Below the pieces are notes generated by a model. The model was given only the letters and a program-made list of their open reading frames with translations, was not told the origin of the DNA and did not search any database. The position numbers and the translations under genes were made by a program. Of a stretch of DNA of 64,000 bases, positions 36,201 to 46,127 are shown piece by piece. Source of the stretch: Paenibacillus plantarum. GTDB lineage: Bacteria; Bacillota; Bacilli; Paenibacillales; NBRC-103111. Position 1 is the stretch's first letter, and each line of letters begins with the position of its first letter. Where the stretch lies: positions 1 through 64,000 of the forward strand of contig NZ_WHNY01000050.1 of NCBI RefSeq assembly GCF_013141695.1. Direction: 5' to 3'.

Positions 36201-39200
36201 CAGCAAATTTACCGCGATGTGATTCGCTTCCGCATTTTTCAACACTTCAACAACGTTCGCCTTCAGGTAATCCGTAGCTCCGAAATATTCCTTGTCGGGG
36301 TCCGTCGCCCCCCAATCCATCGTGTCTTCGAAACCGGCATTTTGAACCAGATTCTCATTTCCGCCCAGTTCGATCATGCTCAGATCGTCCATCCAAAGAA
36401 TCTGCTCATTTTCGGACAAAAACACAAGGGTGAAGGCGGTTTCCGCCGATCCCGTTTTATACGTGTAGCTGACCTCCCGCCAATCATAGGTGCCCGTTGG
36501 CAGCGCCTGGCGCAAGTTCCAGCCTGCGTTTCCTGGAAACCAGGCGTTTTTCACGTTGTCGCCCTTCACCCAAGCTTTGATCTGATAAGTCGTATTCGGC
36601 TTTACTAGAATCGACTGCGAAACATATTTGTAGATGTTGGCTTGTTTCGGAGACGTATTAATCATTTTCAAAGACTGCCCGCCGCTGTGGTGCGCGGTTG
36701 CATCCACTTCCACCGATCCGCTAGCATTTCCGCCGGAGATGTATTGCGGGATGTACCCTTCCTTCTCGGTAATCACCCTGTGAGGTCCTATTTCAATTTG
36801 GATGACATTCGTTCCGAAGTCCTGGAACTTAGCGATATCCTTGCGCACCTGATTGAAATGACCGTACCCGTTCAGAAAGACCGGACGCACCGCTTCCTCT
36901 CCCGTGCTTCTCACCCGGGTCAGCCCCTGAAAGCCGTATTCCGTCCGCTCCAACTCCCCTGTCACATAGCGAGGCGCAGCTTTTGGCGTTGACGTGCCGT
37001 TCAGATAACCTAGCAGATTGGTCATAGCCTCTTCGTACAACGAATCCAAGGTATCCATGACATAATCCGCTCGCGTCAGAACACCCCGCCCAACATCCTC
37101 CTTGCCGTACGTGATGAAATCCTTGATCGTCATATAATTAATTCGTTCATAATCCGTTGATAAGCCCAACTCCTCCGCCTGCACAAGCGTACTCTCCAAA
37201 GCCGGCAGCTTGGCAGCCAGGACATCGAAATCGCTGTTCAACTGTTCAGCACTGATGACCACATCAATAGCCTTGGCGAATTGCCTCGTTATGCCTGCCG
37301 CCTGCTCCACCGCTGTCACAATGGCACGGTTACTTCCTTGACCGGCAATGACGTAATGACCCGCCTTGGTCAAGACCATTCCCGCCGGTACTGTCACTTC
37401 TTCGTCCAGACCCAAAAGTTCCGAATGAAGAGTAATTATCCTGGTTTCGTTGCTGTAATTAACCAGATTTAATTTGTAAGCGTTTTCCTTTCCTGTTTCG
37501 GCTTGCTCACGCATCTCCAGCCAGAAGCTCCACGGGTCCTGCGCCGGCACTCGATAGAGGCTGGCAAGTTGCTTGCCGTCTTTTACCCTGCCGATGCCGC
37601 TGGTCCACTCCAGCCATCCCCTTCTTCCTCCGCCATCATTGTCATTGACCAGCATGGAGAAGGAGATCGGCCCTTCGGCGGGTTTAGCTGCGAAAATGGC
37701 TTCCCACGGAATTTTTGCCTCATATAACGTATCGTTGACGTTCATGACAGCCTTGGCCGTTACAGCTTCCTTGCCGAGAACAGCGCTGCCGTCTTTCCAG
37801 CGCCACACCTGCGTCTCTCCGTTTAACAGATTGAAACCGTACTCAGCTCCGTAAACGCCGCCTTCGCTGAATGCAATCTGAACGCTGTCGCCATTCCACA
37901 TATCGGCGCCGTTGATGCCGTAGTGTACATTGTCTCTAACTTTAGCTGAAACGTAAAAATAATCTTCGTCATAGGCGAATTTGGCCTCTGCGGACAAATC
38001 CTCGGCTCCCGTCCAGCCCGTTACCTGATTCTGAGCAGTTCCTTCCATCGGCAGCGAAATGCCGGAATACGGCTCCCATTCCCCCAGGCTGCCGTCAATC
38101 GCAATGCCTTCCGTCTGGAATATAGGAACATGCGTGCCGCTGCCCAGCTTCTCCTTGAATGCAGACCAGTATGCTAGCGTTTCCCCGGCAACCCCTGTCC
38201 CCAGTGTATACGGCAGCACGGAGACGGTGCTGGCTTCGTATCCATCCCTCTGGCCGTATGCTTTCACCGTTACAGCTGACATAACAGGGAAAGGAGCGGT
38301 GTACGCCTGCTTCGTTCCGGAGGTGACGGGATCGCTGCCGTCTGTGGTGTACCAGATCGTTGCGCCTTCCGTAGCTGTGGATAAGGCAACCAATGAACCG
38401 GGCAGCACGCCTCCCGGTTCAGGCGAGCCTATTACCGAATTCACCTGTTTCAGGATGACGGCATTCAGTTGGTCCACAACATAGCTGACCGAGGTCCGAT
38501 TATCCCAGCCTGTTGCGCTCGGCCCTGTTTTCGTATACAGCGAAATCTCGATAATCCGGTTCCGAACAGCAGCATTTGCGAAGTCGAGCTTCACCCCATT
38601 CCACTGGTTAGCCAGAAGCTTGGGCAGCTGCACCTCCGAGATCGCTCCAGAAGCATCTTTTACTTTCAAGTATAGCGGTTCGTTACTGGATGTGGTTTGC
38701 GAGAGGGGATATACGTCCATCGTAACCGTTGCAGTCCGGCTCAAATCGAGCTCCGGCGCAATGCTCCAGACATAGGACATCTGATCCGCCTGACTTGAAG
38801 TTTTGGTAAAGGTAAGCTTGGCTGCCTGTCCCCCTTCCGTGTAGCGATCATACACGGATTCGGCAACGGTAGTTCCGCCGTTCCCTGTGGGGGTCCAAAC
38901 GGACAGATTTTCAAAACCATTCAGGGGAGTAATCTCCTGCACACTGTCAAAACCTCCATTGATAAGCAGGTTTTGCTCCAGATTAGCCTCCTTGAGGGCC
39001 AATTCATCCAGCCAAACGGCTTCCGATTTATCCTCAATCAAGATCCTAAAAGTCAGCGTTGTTTCGTTTGATTTGGTGGTATAGCTGGTAGTCGCCTTCT
39101 TCCAGTCAAAGGAACCCGATCCTACACTAGTTCGGGGTTCCCAGTTGACTCCGAAGCTTACCCCTTTCATATTGCTTCCCTTAACCCACATGCTCAAATC

Positions 39201-39488
39201 ATAACGGGTATTGGGCTTCACATTTACGGTCTGTGATATATTCATGTACACGTTGGAAACTTTGTTCGATTGATAGGCAACTTTCAGCGAATGGCTTCCC
39301 TGGTGGAATATATTAGAATCCAAGCGGTATTCCAAATTCGGCAAGCCGGCATAGCTCATGTACCATACGGGGATAATCCTGCTGCTATCGGCCGATGCAT
39401 AGGCCACAGTGGATTTCAACCCTGTGAATTGGACTGTAGAAAGCAAAAGAATAGCGGATAAAAAACATAGGCACATCTTTTTGACCAT
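33294..39488 (-). CDS. SLH-anchored GH42-like beta-galactosidase, multidomain
   Basis: A 2064-residue exported protein with a signal peptide (about 1-32). N-terminal CBM-like modules (about 40-340) are followed by a chitobiase-type Fn3 segment (TATEGATIWYTTDGSDP) and a CBM9-like domain (about 455-640, with YDEDYFYVSAKVRD and WNGDSVQIAF). After another CBM-like module comes a GH42-type catalytic region with E1159 in LSNEPVY as acid/base and E1311 in FNSEHH as nucleophile. A Rossmann-like trimerisation domain (KLLIVPAAAHVS) follows. Then come an invasin-type Ig domain, a ZU5-like segment and three SLH repeats (about 1885-2060). A cell-wall-bound galactosidase is the best reading. It ends the binding protein/permease/permease operon. 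Base composition is visibly richer in GC than flanking genes. Confidence 0.82.
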   Translation of the reverse strand: MVKKMCLCFLSAILLLSTVQFTGLKSTVAYASADSSRIIPVWYMSYAGLPNLEYRLDSNIFHQGSHSLKVAYQSNKVSNVYMNISQTVNVKPNTRYDLSMWVKGSNMKGVSFGVNWEPRTSVGSGSFDWKKATTSYTTKSNETTLTFRILIEDKSEAVWLDELALKEANLEQNLLINGGFDSVQEITPLNGFENLSVWTPTGNGGTTVAESVYDRYTEGGQAAKLTFTKTSSQADQMSYVWSIAPELDLSRTATVTMDVYPLSQTTSSNEPLYLKVKDASGAISEVQLPKLLANQWNGVKLDFANAAVRNRIIEISLYTKTGPSATGWDNRTSVSYVVDQLNAVILKQVNSVIGSPEPGGVLPGSLVALSTATEGATIWYTTDGSDPVTSGTKQAYTAPFPVMSAVTVKAYGQRDGYEASTVSVLPYTLGTGVAGETLAYWSAFKEKLGSGTHVPIFQTEGIAIDGSLGEWEPYSGISLPMEGTAQNQVTGWTGAEDLSAEAKFAYDEDYFYVSAKVRDNVHYGINGADMWNGDSVQIAFSEGGVYGAEYGFNLLNGETQVWRWKDGSAVLGKEAVTAKAVMNVNDTLYEAKIPWEAIFAAKPAEGPISFSMLVNDNDGGGRRGWLEWTSGIGRVKDGKQLASLYRVPAQDPWSFWLEMREQAETGKENAYKLNLVNYSNETRIITLHSELLGLDEEVTVPAGMVLTKAGHYVIAGQGSNRAIVTAVEQAAGITRQFAKAIDVVISAEQLNSDFDVLAAKLPALESTLVQAEELGLSTDYERINYMTIKDFITYGKEDVGRGVLTRADYVMDTLDSLYEEAMTNLLGYLNGTSTPKAAPRYVTGELERTEYGFQGLTRVRSTGEEAVRPVFLNGYGHFNQVRKDIAKFQDFGTNVIQIEIGPHRVITEKEGYIPQYISGGNASGSVEVDATAHHSGGQSLKMINTSPKQANIYKYVSQSILVKPNTTYQIKAWVKGDNVKNAWFPGNAGWNLRQALPTGTYDWREVSYTYKTGSAETAFTLVFLSENEQILWMDDLSMIELGGNENLVQNAGFEDTMDWGATDPDKEYFGATDYLKANVVEVLKNAEANHIAVNLLLSPHYFPDWLLKKDPELKSESAGNIKFVIDHPKAKQVIEDYLRTVIPFVKDYKSLLTVTLSNEPVYQTNRDAYHLPLWQDYLKEVYGNRLAELNRVYGTAYTAFEQIQMPSAIAARPVVYDWVTFNNKVFSEWHQWMADIVHSMAPNLPVQSKTMAKLQDSLNWGVDYEQFSAFSQINGNDVSNYIADGPDGFIKELSFYDMQRSFNQAPVFNSEHHFIKDGDDLYIPEQAKRVRAILWQGAVHGKSASTNWVWERTYDTTSDFMGSLLHRPDVVADVGRTNLDLNRLAEEVTALQNVKPQAAILYSLASSIYNNASEDTLRKSYAALAYNGQRIGFVSEKQAAQGGLDSYKLLIVPAAAHVSVDTLAAVKAFSEAGGKVLLVGEESLSRNEHDQPLPDELHDAVVSRAIVLPTVFGAGKLVSPSVGEIRAAVLPVLEQMNTLPVRVTDAVTGSLVTDVGWETAAHKGRLLLNLVNYSGEAKRVSVQLEEHPAGISKDLIADVSVNASDLELQPYAPYLLDLGSSASVNKSLLSGSQDRVLADGISMATIKLELKDKDGNAVTTGASVQLSASLGQLSPIVEENGVYTATLTSTEAGTALVEVSLDGVHLPRTVQIVFYKPSQESSSTYVPPGSLTTGKLTLVAGEAGDVGLGQDVRLHIPAGSLNTSVRIGIEKLYDIKGLTVRSPGTFLSTVYEITKDVEGPFTQAVTLTLQFKPEKIKDGQKAAIFYYNEKAQEWVEIGGEVNGNDITVLVDHFAKFAVFAMDRMPEHPGNTHHPANLPTDIEGHWAESGIREALAQGLVNGYEDYTFKPDRSVTREEFLVLLVRTMKPAASGGKLDFTDSGAISSWAKQAVADAVFGGWLEGYEDGSMRPQSFISRAEMTVLLMRATGQEGTASPATGKAFSDHANIPQWAAGYVYEAARKGVIEGDGEQFHPSEQTTRAETVTAILRLISFKRSADTGSKLTQ

Positions 39489-39521
39489 AGTCTACCTCCT
39501 GTTATTGCTTGTCATAGCCCA

Positions 39522-40370
39522 TTATCCCTTAACTGCCGAGCTTGAGAAGCCTTGAATAATATATTTCTGACCTATAAAAAATACGATGAGCAAGGGCACG
39601 ACGCCTGCTGTGGCGGCAGCCATCATCAAGTTGTAATCCACACCGGCTTCCAGCATGAAGTTCTGCATGCCAAGCGGAACCGTGTATAGCTTCTTGTCCA
39701 GCAGGAAAATCAGCGCATTCTCATAATCGTTCCACGTCCATGTAAAATCAATGATCGCGAAGGTGGCCAATACGGGTTTGGAGAGTGGCAGGAACAATTG
39801 CACGAAAATCCGGAAATGCCCTGCCCCGTCAATGAAGGCGGCCTCGGATATTTCATGCGGAATGCTCATGAAAAATTGCCGGATCATAAATACGCCGAAT
39901 ACCGTAAACAAGCCCGGGAGAATCAGCGCCCAATGGGTATTGTAAATATGCATCCACTCAAACATGATGAATTTAGGGACAAACAGCACTTGCTGCGGAA
40001 TCATCATCAGACATAGATACAGTAGAAAAATCGCGTTCCTGCCCTTGAACTCAATGCGGCTGAATCCATATGCGGCCAATGCGGCGAGCAGCGGCGCTCC
40101 AATCATCAGAAACACCGATATCTTCAAAGAGTTTAGATAAAAGAGGAGAAATCCGTCTCCCGTGGTCCAGACTTTGATGTGATTGATCAACACCGGGTCA
40201 AATGGAATCCACTGAATAGGGTAGGTGAAGACGTCCTTTGGTTTCTTAAACGAGGTGCTGATCATCCAGATCATTGGCAACAGCAAAAGCAAGCTGAACA
40301 GGGCCATGATAATGGTATTCAACCCTTTGCCCAGCCGCTCCTTGATCATTCTGGTACTTCTTGCATTCAT
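39522..40370 (-). CDS. Carbohydrate ABC transporter permease, MalG-like (CUT1)
   Basis: A 282-residue six-helix permease; the EAA loop is EAAFIDGAGHFRIFVQLFLP and the C-terminus IIQGFSSSAVKG, both MalG-like. It is paralogous to the permease at 31359. The ATG at 40370 follows AAGGGGGAAAG; a longer frame to 40466 would overlap the upstream permease gene by 76 bp and is unlikely. It lies 33 bp before the SLH-GH42 gene, so transport and degradation are co-transcribed. Confidence 0.9.
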   Translation of the reverse strand: MNARSTRMIKERLGKGLNTIIMALFSLLLLLPMIWMISTSFKKPKDVFTYPIQWIPFDPVLINHIKVWTTGDGFLLFYLNSLKISVFLMIGAPLLAALAAYGFSRIEFKGRNAIFLLYLCLMMIPQQVLFVPKFIMFEWMHIYNTHWALILPGLFTVFGVFMIRQFFMSIPHEISEAAFIDGAGHFRIFVQLFLPLSKPVLATFAIIDFTWTWNDYENALIFLLDKKLYTVPLGMQNFMLEAGVDYNLMMAAATAGVVPLLIVFFIGQKYIIQGFSSSAVKG

Positions 40371-40390
40371 GTTGCGTCTTTCCCCCTTCC

Positions 40391-41269
40391 CTAGTAATGG
40401 ACCCATTTTTTCTGACCTGCCCACTGAATTAGCGTAATGCATAAGATAAGCAGAAACATGCTCCACGAAACGGCGGACGCATACCCCATTTCATAAAAAT
40501 TGAATGCTTTCTTGTAGGCGAAAATGGAGAATACCGTCGTACTGTTGGCGGGCCCCCCCTGGGTAATGGCATAGATCATGCCAAAGCCCTTGATGGATCC
40601 GATACAACCGGTAATCATCAGAAAAAGCGTTGTCGGACTGACCAATGGTAAAATAATAAGACGCAGCAATTGCCCGAACGTCGCTCCATCCATCTTGGCG
40701 GCTTCCAGCTGCTCCGAGGATATTTCCTGCAGGGCGGCCAAATAAATAATCATGTTGTATCCGATGCCGCCTGCGATCATCATAATGAGCACCGCATACA
40801 TCGCTGTATCGGGAGAAGCGAACCATTTGGGAGGCTCCGCTATGCCGACGGATCTTAAGAAGGCATTAATGGGACCGTTTGCAGGCTGAAACAGCACCAT
40901 CCAGACGAACGCAATGGCGATACCGCTTGTAAAATAGGGGGCGAAAAAGAAGGCCCGCAGCGTCTTCTGGAGATAGACGCGATTGTTTAACATGACTGCG
41001 ATCAGAAAACCCAGCATAATCGAAATCGGTACAGGGATTAACACCAATAGCGTGTTCTTGACCGATACCGCAAACAAATCGTCTCTCACCATCATCTTGA
41101 AATTGTCCAATCCGATAAAATGCGGGGATTCCCCGCTAGCGAATACCCAATCTGTAAACATCAAATAAAAGGAAAACAGGGCTGGAATCAGCATGAAAAT
41201 CATCATCCCGATAAGATTAGGGGCGATGAATACATAGCCAAGCAACCTCTGCCTTTTCATCCAGTTCAC
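40391..41269 (-). CDS. Carbohydrate ABC transporter permease, MalF/UgpA-like (CUT1)
   Basis: A 292-residue six-helix permease with GYVFIAPNLIGMMIFMLIPAL at the N-terminus and the EAA loop EAAKMDGATFGQLLRLIILP at about residues 187-206. It pairs with the permease 20 bp downstream and with the binding protein 92 bp upstream, making a full CUT1 importer apart from the ATPase. Confidence 0.92.
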   Translation of the reverse strand: MNWMKRQRLLGYVFIAPNLIGMMIFMLIPALFSFYLMFTDWVFASGESPHFIGLDNFKMMVRDDLFAVSVKNTLLVLIPVPISIMLGFLIAVMLNNRVYLQKTLRAFFFAPYFTSGIAIAFVWMVLFQPANGPINAFLRSVGIAEPPKWFASPDTAMYAVLIMMIAGGIGYNMIIYLAALQEISSEQLEAAKMDGATFGQLLRLIILPLVSPTTLFLMITGCIGSIKGFGMIYAITQGGPANSTTVFSIFAYKKAFNFYEMGYASAVSWSMFLLILCITLIQWAGQKKWVHY

Positions 41270-41361
41270 GATCGGCCACCACCTTTCTCTCTAATATGGG
41301 TTTATGCCAAAGGAGAAGACCGGCACGTTTCTTCCTGCCTCTCCTTTCGCTTTCCCGTCTC

Positions 41362-42714
41362 CTATTTTTTGGCCGCTTGCAAGTTCTCGTTATGCACACG
41401 CGCCAGTTCCTTCGCACCTTCTTCGGGAGTCAGCTTCTGAGTGAAAACCTTGTCATAGATGACCTGCTGCTCGATTCCTGTTTTCTTGTCCAGACGGCTT
41501 AATCCAAGCGGAAGACTTCCGAACATAACCCGCTTGATGGAATCAATGTCATAGGTATTCTCCACGCCTTTGAACATGAGAGCGATTGCCTCATCTGCGG
41601 GGAAGTCCTTGGATGATGGCACTCTTCCGCCTGCCGCCATCGGCAGCATCCCCATATCCGAATACCACTTCATAAATTTCCAGGCTGCTTCCGGCTTCTT
41701 GGTACGGGGATTGATGGAGAGCACATCGCCCAGCCCTCCGGCGTTGATATAGTCTTTCTGATCCTTGTTTACCTTGGGAGCCGGTGCTGCAGCTACCTTA
41801 AAGGTACGGGGATAATCCTTCAGATTGTTTGTGGTCCTAAAAATCTGGTTGGTGGAGAACAGCATTGCCGCTTCCCCTTTCACAAACATCTGATCCAGGG
41901 CCGGCTTCGAGGTGATCTGCTCCGTATGCGGCATAATGCTCTTGTCTTTGAACATCATGTCCGAATACACCTGAAGGTCCTTGACTGTCAGCGGATTATC
42001 GAAGGCCGAGGTGCCGTCCGGTTTAGTCAGCTGTAAATCTTGTTTCACCATGGAGCCATTGATGGGCACATTGAAGTAATAATCGGATTGCGCCGCTCCC
42101 CACACCTTGTCCCCCTTCAGCTTATTGGCATAATCCCTGAATTCATCCATATCCCAGTCCGTGGGAACCTTAAGACCCTTGGCATCCAGCATATCCTTGT
42201 TCAACCAGACAAAGGACATGCCTTTCTGGGTAGGAACACCGTAATACTTACCATCCACCTTCCACAAGGAGGCGCCTGTGCCCATTTTTTCGTCGACATT
42301 GTAGTCGGTGAACTTGCTCAGATCAAGAGCGTTGCCCGCTTTGATCCGCTTCTCATAGAGGCTGAAATCATAGCTCATGTACATGTCCACGGGCTGGCTG
42401 GAAATAAGCGCCGTATCCAGCTTTAGATTTCCGGCATCGTCATTGACGAACCGCACGTACTCCACCTGGATATCCGGATTTTGCTTGTTCCAGTTGTCTA
42501 CAACAGCTTGAGGACCATTCTCAGGCGGCACGCCTCCCCACATGGTAAGCTTAATTGGATCCTTATTCGCTGCAGCACTAGGCGCCGTGCTTGCCGTAGG
42601 CGAGGCCGTCCCCTCCGCTTGATTGCTGCCCCCGTTTACACCGCAGCCTGCAAGTGCCAAAGGCACTGCCACAAGTGCTGCCAGCCCTGCTGTCATCCAT
42701 TTTCTGTTTCTCAT
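41362..42714 (-). CDS. Sugar-binding lipoprotein of CUT1 ABC transporter
   Basis: A 450-residue family 1 extracellular solute-binding protein. A lipobox LAGC puts the acylated cysteine at residue 23, followed by a Ser/Thr/Ala linker. LTMWGGVPPENGP and NPDIQVEYVRFVNDD begin the mature fold, and GGLGDVLSINPRTKKPEAAWKFMKW is the typical hinge region. The ATG at 42714 is chosen because it gives a proper signal peptide. It is a clear paralogue of the binding protein at 46410 (shared WGG, DIQVEY, LDTALIS and GGRVPSSK/GGRLPSSK). It lies downstream of its own kinase/regulator pair. Confidence 0.92.
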   Translation of the reverse strand: MRNRKWMTAGLAALVAVPLALAGCGVNGGSNQAEGTASPTASTAPSAAANKDPIKLTMWGGVPPENGPQAVVDNWNKQNPDIQVEYVRFVNDDAGNLKLDTALISSQPVDMYMSYDFSLYEKRIKAGNALDLSKFTDYNVDEKMGTGASLWKVDGKYYGVPTQKGMSFVWLNKDMLDAKGLKVPTDWDMDEFRDYANKLKGDKVWGAAQSDYYFNVPINGSMVKQDLQLTKPDGTSAFDNPLTVKDLQVYSDMMFKDKSIMPHTEQITSKPALDQMFVKGEAAMLFSTNQIFRTTNNLKDYPRTFKVAAAPAPKVNKDQKDYINAGGLGDVLSINPRTKKPEAAWKFMKWYSDMGMLPMAAGGRVPSSKDFPADEAIALMFKGVENTYDIDSIKRVMFGSLPLGLSRLDKKTGIEQQVIYDKVFTQKLTPEEGAKELARVHNENLQAAKK

Positions 42715-42818
42715 CTTACCTGTAACCTCCCTGTAATCGGATGTTTGATTCATCTCAACTATATCAAGCAAGGCCTTTGCTTCTAAGAGGCGAAACTTGC
42801 AGGTTAATAGTACAAAAC

Positions 42819-44255
42819 TTAGATATTGTTCTCCCGCCTGAAGGAACTCGGCGTTTGTCCAACCATGCGCTTGAATACCTTGATGAAATAAGCATCGTCG
42901 GCAAAGCCCGTTTGAAAGGCGATCTCCTCCACACTAAGCTTGGCATGCAGCAGCAAGCGTTTCGCCTGTTCGATCCGGATATTTTGCAAATACGCGATAG
43001 GCGTCAATCCGGTTTTTTTGCCAAACACGGTGCTTAAGTAGTCCACATTGATAGCTACCAGTTTGGCTAAATCCGCAACCCTGATATTTTCCTTGTAATG
43101 CTCCAGCATATATTGAATTACCCGGTTCACCTCGGGATGGTCCGTAAAGCTGACATGCTCCTCTTTCAGATGCCGGATATGCTCCCGAATGGTTTGCAGC
43201 ACATGCGCCAGCAACGATTCATGGCTTATAGCCGAGTTGATTCCTTCATGATCCTCCGACTTCCGTCCTACCAGCATTGCCACGATATGAAGAAGATGGG
43301 ACGCCAGCATTTTCACTTCCATATGAGAGAATGAGGAATATTCCATAATATCCCACAGACGAGTTACCACCTCGGCGCATTTGGTTTCATTGCGTTCTTC
43401 AAAGCAGCGGATCAGCTCGGCTTCCAGCTCCGCGACGGGCGGCAACTTGTGTCGTTCCTTCACTTGGCTTGCTTCACGGCCGTACCAATCGCCGTTCAAC
43501 TGATTCAGCGCCCGCCGCCAATCCTGAGATAGACGAGCCAAACTGCTGCCGGCAGCTAGTCCAGCAGGACGGTTCGGCTTGTTCCAGCGGGCATGGTCTG
43601 CCTTCATCTGAAAGCTCCAGCAAAAGAAGGTTGTCTGTCCCCCTTCATAGAAGGATTGGACCAAGAGATACTCTTCCGTCCGAATACCCGCCTGATCGGC
43701 GTCAGCAGGAACCGCTCCGCTTAGCACGGCAATCACATCAAGCCACAAACTACGGAATTTCTCCGCTGCCGTAACCGTTCCAGCCGGATCCTCATGTACC
43801 GTTGCGCCTGTTCCCCGAATACCCGACCAGGTACGGTGATACAGAGGATAAAGCGCCTCTCCCGCACCTCGAAGTTCTTCAAGCAATTCCCCCTTGATCC
43901 GCGCAAGATTTTCCAACAGCACCTCATCGTTTAAAGACAGCTTTAACAGATAGTTGAAGGCGCCGTATTGAAGGGCATCCCGGACGTAATCAAAATGGCT
44001 CATGGCCGTCAGCATAATAAACCGGCTGCGGATTCCCGCCTTCCGTGTTTCCTTCAACAGTTCAATCCCGTCCATGCCTGGCATGACAATATCGGCAATC
44101 ACAACATCAGGTTTAAGCTCCAGGATAGCCGCCAAAGCCTCCCTTCCGTTACCCGCCTCGCCCGCAACACGAAAGCCGTGGCATTCCCAGTCTACCGTTT
44201 CCCTGAGTGCCTCCCGCACAAAACCTTCATCTTCCACTAGTAAAACCGTCCACAT
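42819..44255 (-). CDS. Response regulator with AraC-type output (YesN-like)
   Basis: A 478-residue regulator. The receiver domain (1-120) has acidic residues in LLVEDE and the phosphoacceptor D55 in IADIVMPGMDG. A long variable middle section follows, and the C-terminal AraC/XylS domain (about 375-475) has two helix-turn-helix motifs (RVADLAKLVAINVDYLSTVF, SVEEIAFQTGFADDAYFIKV). The ATG at 44255 is preferred for its AAGGAG and start of the receiver fold. It overlaps the kinase gene by 29 bp. It should activate the adjacent binding protein/permease/GH42 operon in response to an extracellular sugar. Confidence 0.9.
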   Translation of the reverse strand: MWTVLLVEDEGFVREALRETVDWECHGFRVAGEAGNGREALAAILELKPDVVIADIVMPGMDGIELLKETRKAGIRSRFIMLTAMSHFDYVRDALQYGAFNYLLKLSLNDEVLLENLARIKGELLEELRGAGEALYPLYHRTWSGIRGTGATVHEDPAGTVTAAEKFRSLWLDVIAVLSGAVPADADQAGIRTEEYLLVQSFYEGGQTTFFCWSFQMKADHARWNKPNRPAGLAAGSSLARLSQDWRRALNQLNGDWYGREASQVKERHKLPPVAELEAELIRCFEERNETKCAEVVTRLWDIMEYSSFSHMEVKMLASHLLHIVAMLVGRKSEDHEGINSAISHESLLAHVLQTIREHIRHLKEEHVSFTDHPEVNRVIQYMLEHYKENIRVADLAKLVAINVDYLSTVFGKKTGLTPIAYLQNIRIEQAKRLLLHAKLSVEEIAFQTGFADDAYFIKVFKRMVGQTPSSFRRENNI

Positions 44256-46023
44256 GCCCACCATCTCCTTCCTGTGAATAAGGCGTTGCAATCAACAATG
44301 GCAGCTGGACGCGGACCAGGGTCCCTTCCGCGCCGGATACAAATTCCATGGAGCCCTCCCGCTTAAAAAGCAGCTGCAGCCTTTCTCTCAGGTTGCTTAG
44401 TCCGATCCCGTGTCCGCTTCGCCGAACTGGCCTGCGGGCAGCCACTTCCATGCCGACGCCGTTATCTTCCACCTCCAGAATAAGTTCGCTTCCTTCCGCT
44501 TTAGCTCTGACCCAGATGGCGCAGCAGCCTTTGTCCTCGTCAAAACCATGAACGATGGCATTCTCCACAAGAGGCTGGAGGCTAAGCTTGGGAACCAGAG
44601 CGTATTGAACCGATTCATCCATTTCATAATGGATGGTGAAATGATCCCGGAAGCGAAACGACTGTATGGATTCGTAGGAGCGCAATAGTTTTATTTCCTC
44701 TTTGAGGGTAACCAGCTCAATATCTGAACCTAAGCTTGCCTCCAAGATGAACCCCAAAGAGGTACAGATGCCCGCGATCGCCTCCTGCTTTTCTTTTCTG
44801 GCCATCCATTTGACCGTATTCAAGGTGTTCAACAGGAAATGCGGGTTCATCTGGGAAAGCAGCATTTGGAATCGAACTGCCTGCTTTTGCCGCTCCTCCA
44901 GCTTAAGCTTGTTTATGAGCACAACGACATCATCAATCATCCGGTTGAAGCTTTCGCCAAGGGAGCGCACCTCGTCCGTTGCACCCTTGCCGATGGTAAT
45001 TTTGACATTCAGCTTCTTGTCCGATGCTTCCTCCATGCTCCGCTTCAGAACATACAGCGGCCCTGTCATGCGAGTCGACAGGAAGATAGTAACCAGCACG
45101 AAGGCGATGACCAGAATGGTCAGAAAGAGGAAAGCAAGTAGCCTTAACCGCTGGATCTCCTGCTGCAGCTCGCTTAAAGGCATTTGACTGACCACATACC
45201 AGTCCAATTCCTCCAGATAGCTGTAATTGACAAGAGACAAGGCACTTTCGTCCTCGAAATGTCCTTCCTTCGCCTGTGCAGACATGATCCTTTGCATCAT
45301 AACGTTGTTGAAAGCCGTTTCTTTGCTTTGCAGGACGATCTCCCCTTGGCCGGAAAAGATGGTCAGATCCTTGTTGGCCGGACTATCCTTTAACGTACTG
45401 CGGAACCATTCTTGAATGTTGATGCTGATGCGCGCCAGTCCATAATTTCCACGCAGCTGGTCATCCAGAATGGTGTACAGGCTCAGAAGCTTGCTCCCTT
45501 GGCTCCCGCTCACATCATTCCAATCATCGGCCATCCAGCGATAGGGATGAGACCCGCTTTGCAGCTCTTTCTGCCAATCTTGCAATTCTTTCAACCGATT
45601 GGTCAACTGGCCATTGGGAGCATAGGACGTGTATACATTGCCCTTACGATCGATAAACCGGAAATACAGCTCCGTCTGATGAAAGAAAAAGCTGTTGTTG
45701 ATCCCAAACATTTTGCTTTCGATCACTTTCTTACGTTCAAAGGGATCATACTTCTCCGGATTGTCCATAATCTGGATCAAACTTTCGTCCTGGCTCAACA
45801 TGATGTTCGCCTTATAGGCGAATGCCATCATATCCGTCAAAGATACATGAACCTGCTGCATACGCTCGGACATTTGGTCCATCATGTCTTTCTGGCGAAT
45901 GGATTCGAAATGCTGAAATAAATAAAAAATAGCGAAGCACAAAGGAACCATCAGGAGGGTAATGTAAGCCATAATAAGCCTGATCTTCAAGGTGTTCGGT
46001 AGCAAGCGGCGCCAAATTTTCAT
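44227..46023 (-). CDS. Sensor histidine kinase, YesM-like
   Basis: A 598-residue membrane kinase. Helix 1 (about 15-36) and helix 2 (about 293-315) flank an extracellular dCache-like sensor. A HAMP domain follows (about 315-370), then the YesM-type phosphoacceptor region QMNPHFLLNTLNTVKWMA. The HATPase_c domain has VENAIVHGFDE (N box) and VEDNGVGM (G1 box). It senses an external ligand, probably the sugar bound by the neighbouring lipoprotein, and phosphorylates the response regulator that overlaps it. Confidence 0.9.
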   Translation of the reverse strand: MKIWRRLLPNTLKIRLIMAYITLLMVPLCFAIFYLFQHFESIRQKDMMDQMSERMQQVHVSLTDMMAFAYKANIMLSQDESLIQIMDNPEKYDPFERKKVIESKMFGINNSFFFHQTELYFRFIDRKGNVYTSYAPNGQLTNRLKELQDWQKELQSGSHPYRWMADDWNDVSGSQGSKLLSLYTILDDQLRGNYGLARISINIQEWFRSTLKDSPANKDLTIFSGQGEIVLQSKETAFNNVMMQRIMSAQAKEGHFEDESALSLVNYSYLEELDWYVVSQMPLSELQQEIQRLRLLAFLFLTILVIAFVLVTIFLSTRMTGPLYVLKRSMEEASDKKLNVKITIGKGATDEVRSLGESFNRMIDDVVVLINKLKLEERQKQAVRFQMLLSQMNPHFLLNTLNTVKWMARKEKQEAIAGICTSLGFILEASLGSDIELVTLKEEIKLLRSYESIQSFRFRDHFTIHYEMDESVQYALVPKLSLQPLVENAIVHGFDEDKGCCAIWVRAKAEGSELILEVEDNGVGMEVAARRPVRRSGHGIGLSNLRERLQLLFKREGSMEFVSGAEGTLVRVQLPLLIATPYSQEGDGGHVDGFTSGR

Positions 46024-46127
46024 CGTAATGATTCACTCCCAAACGTAGTCGGATGTCTTCAATATACAAAACATGACGGAGGCATGTATACGGTCTCCGA
46101 AAGAATCGCCGAGTTTCTCGAATAGGC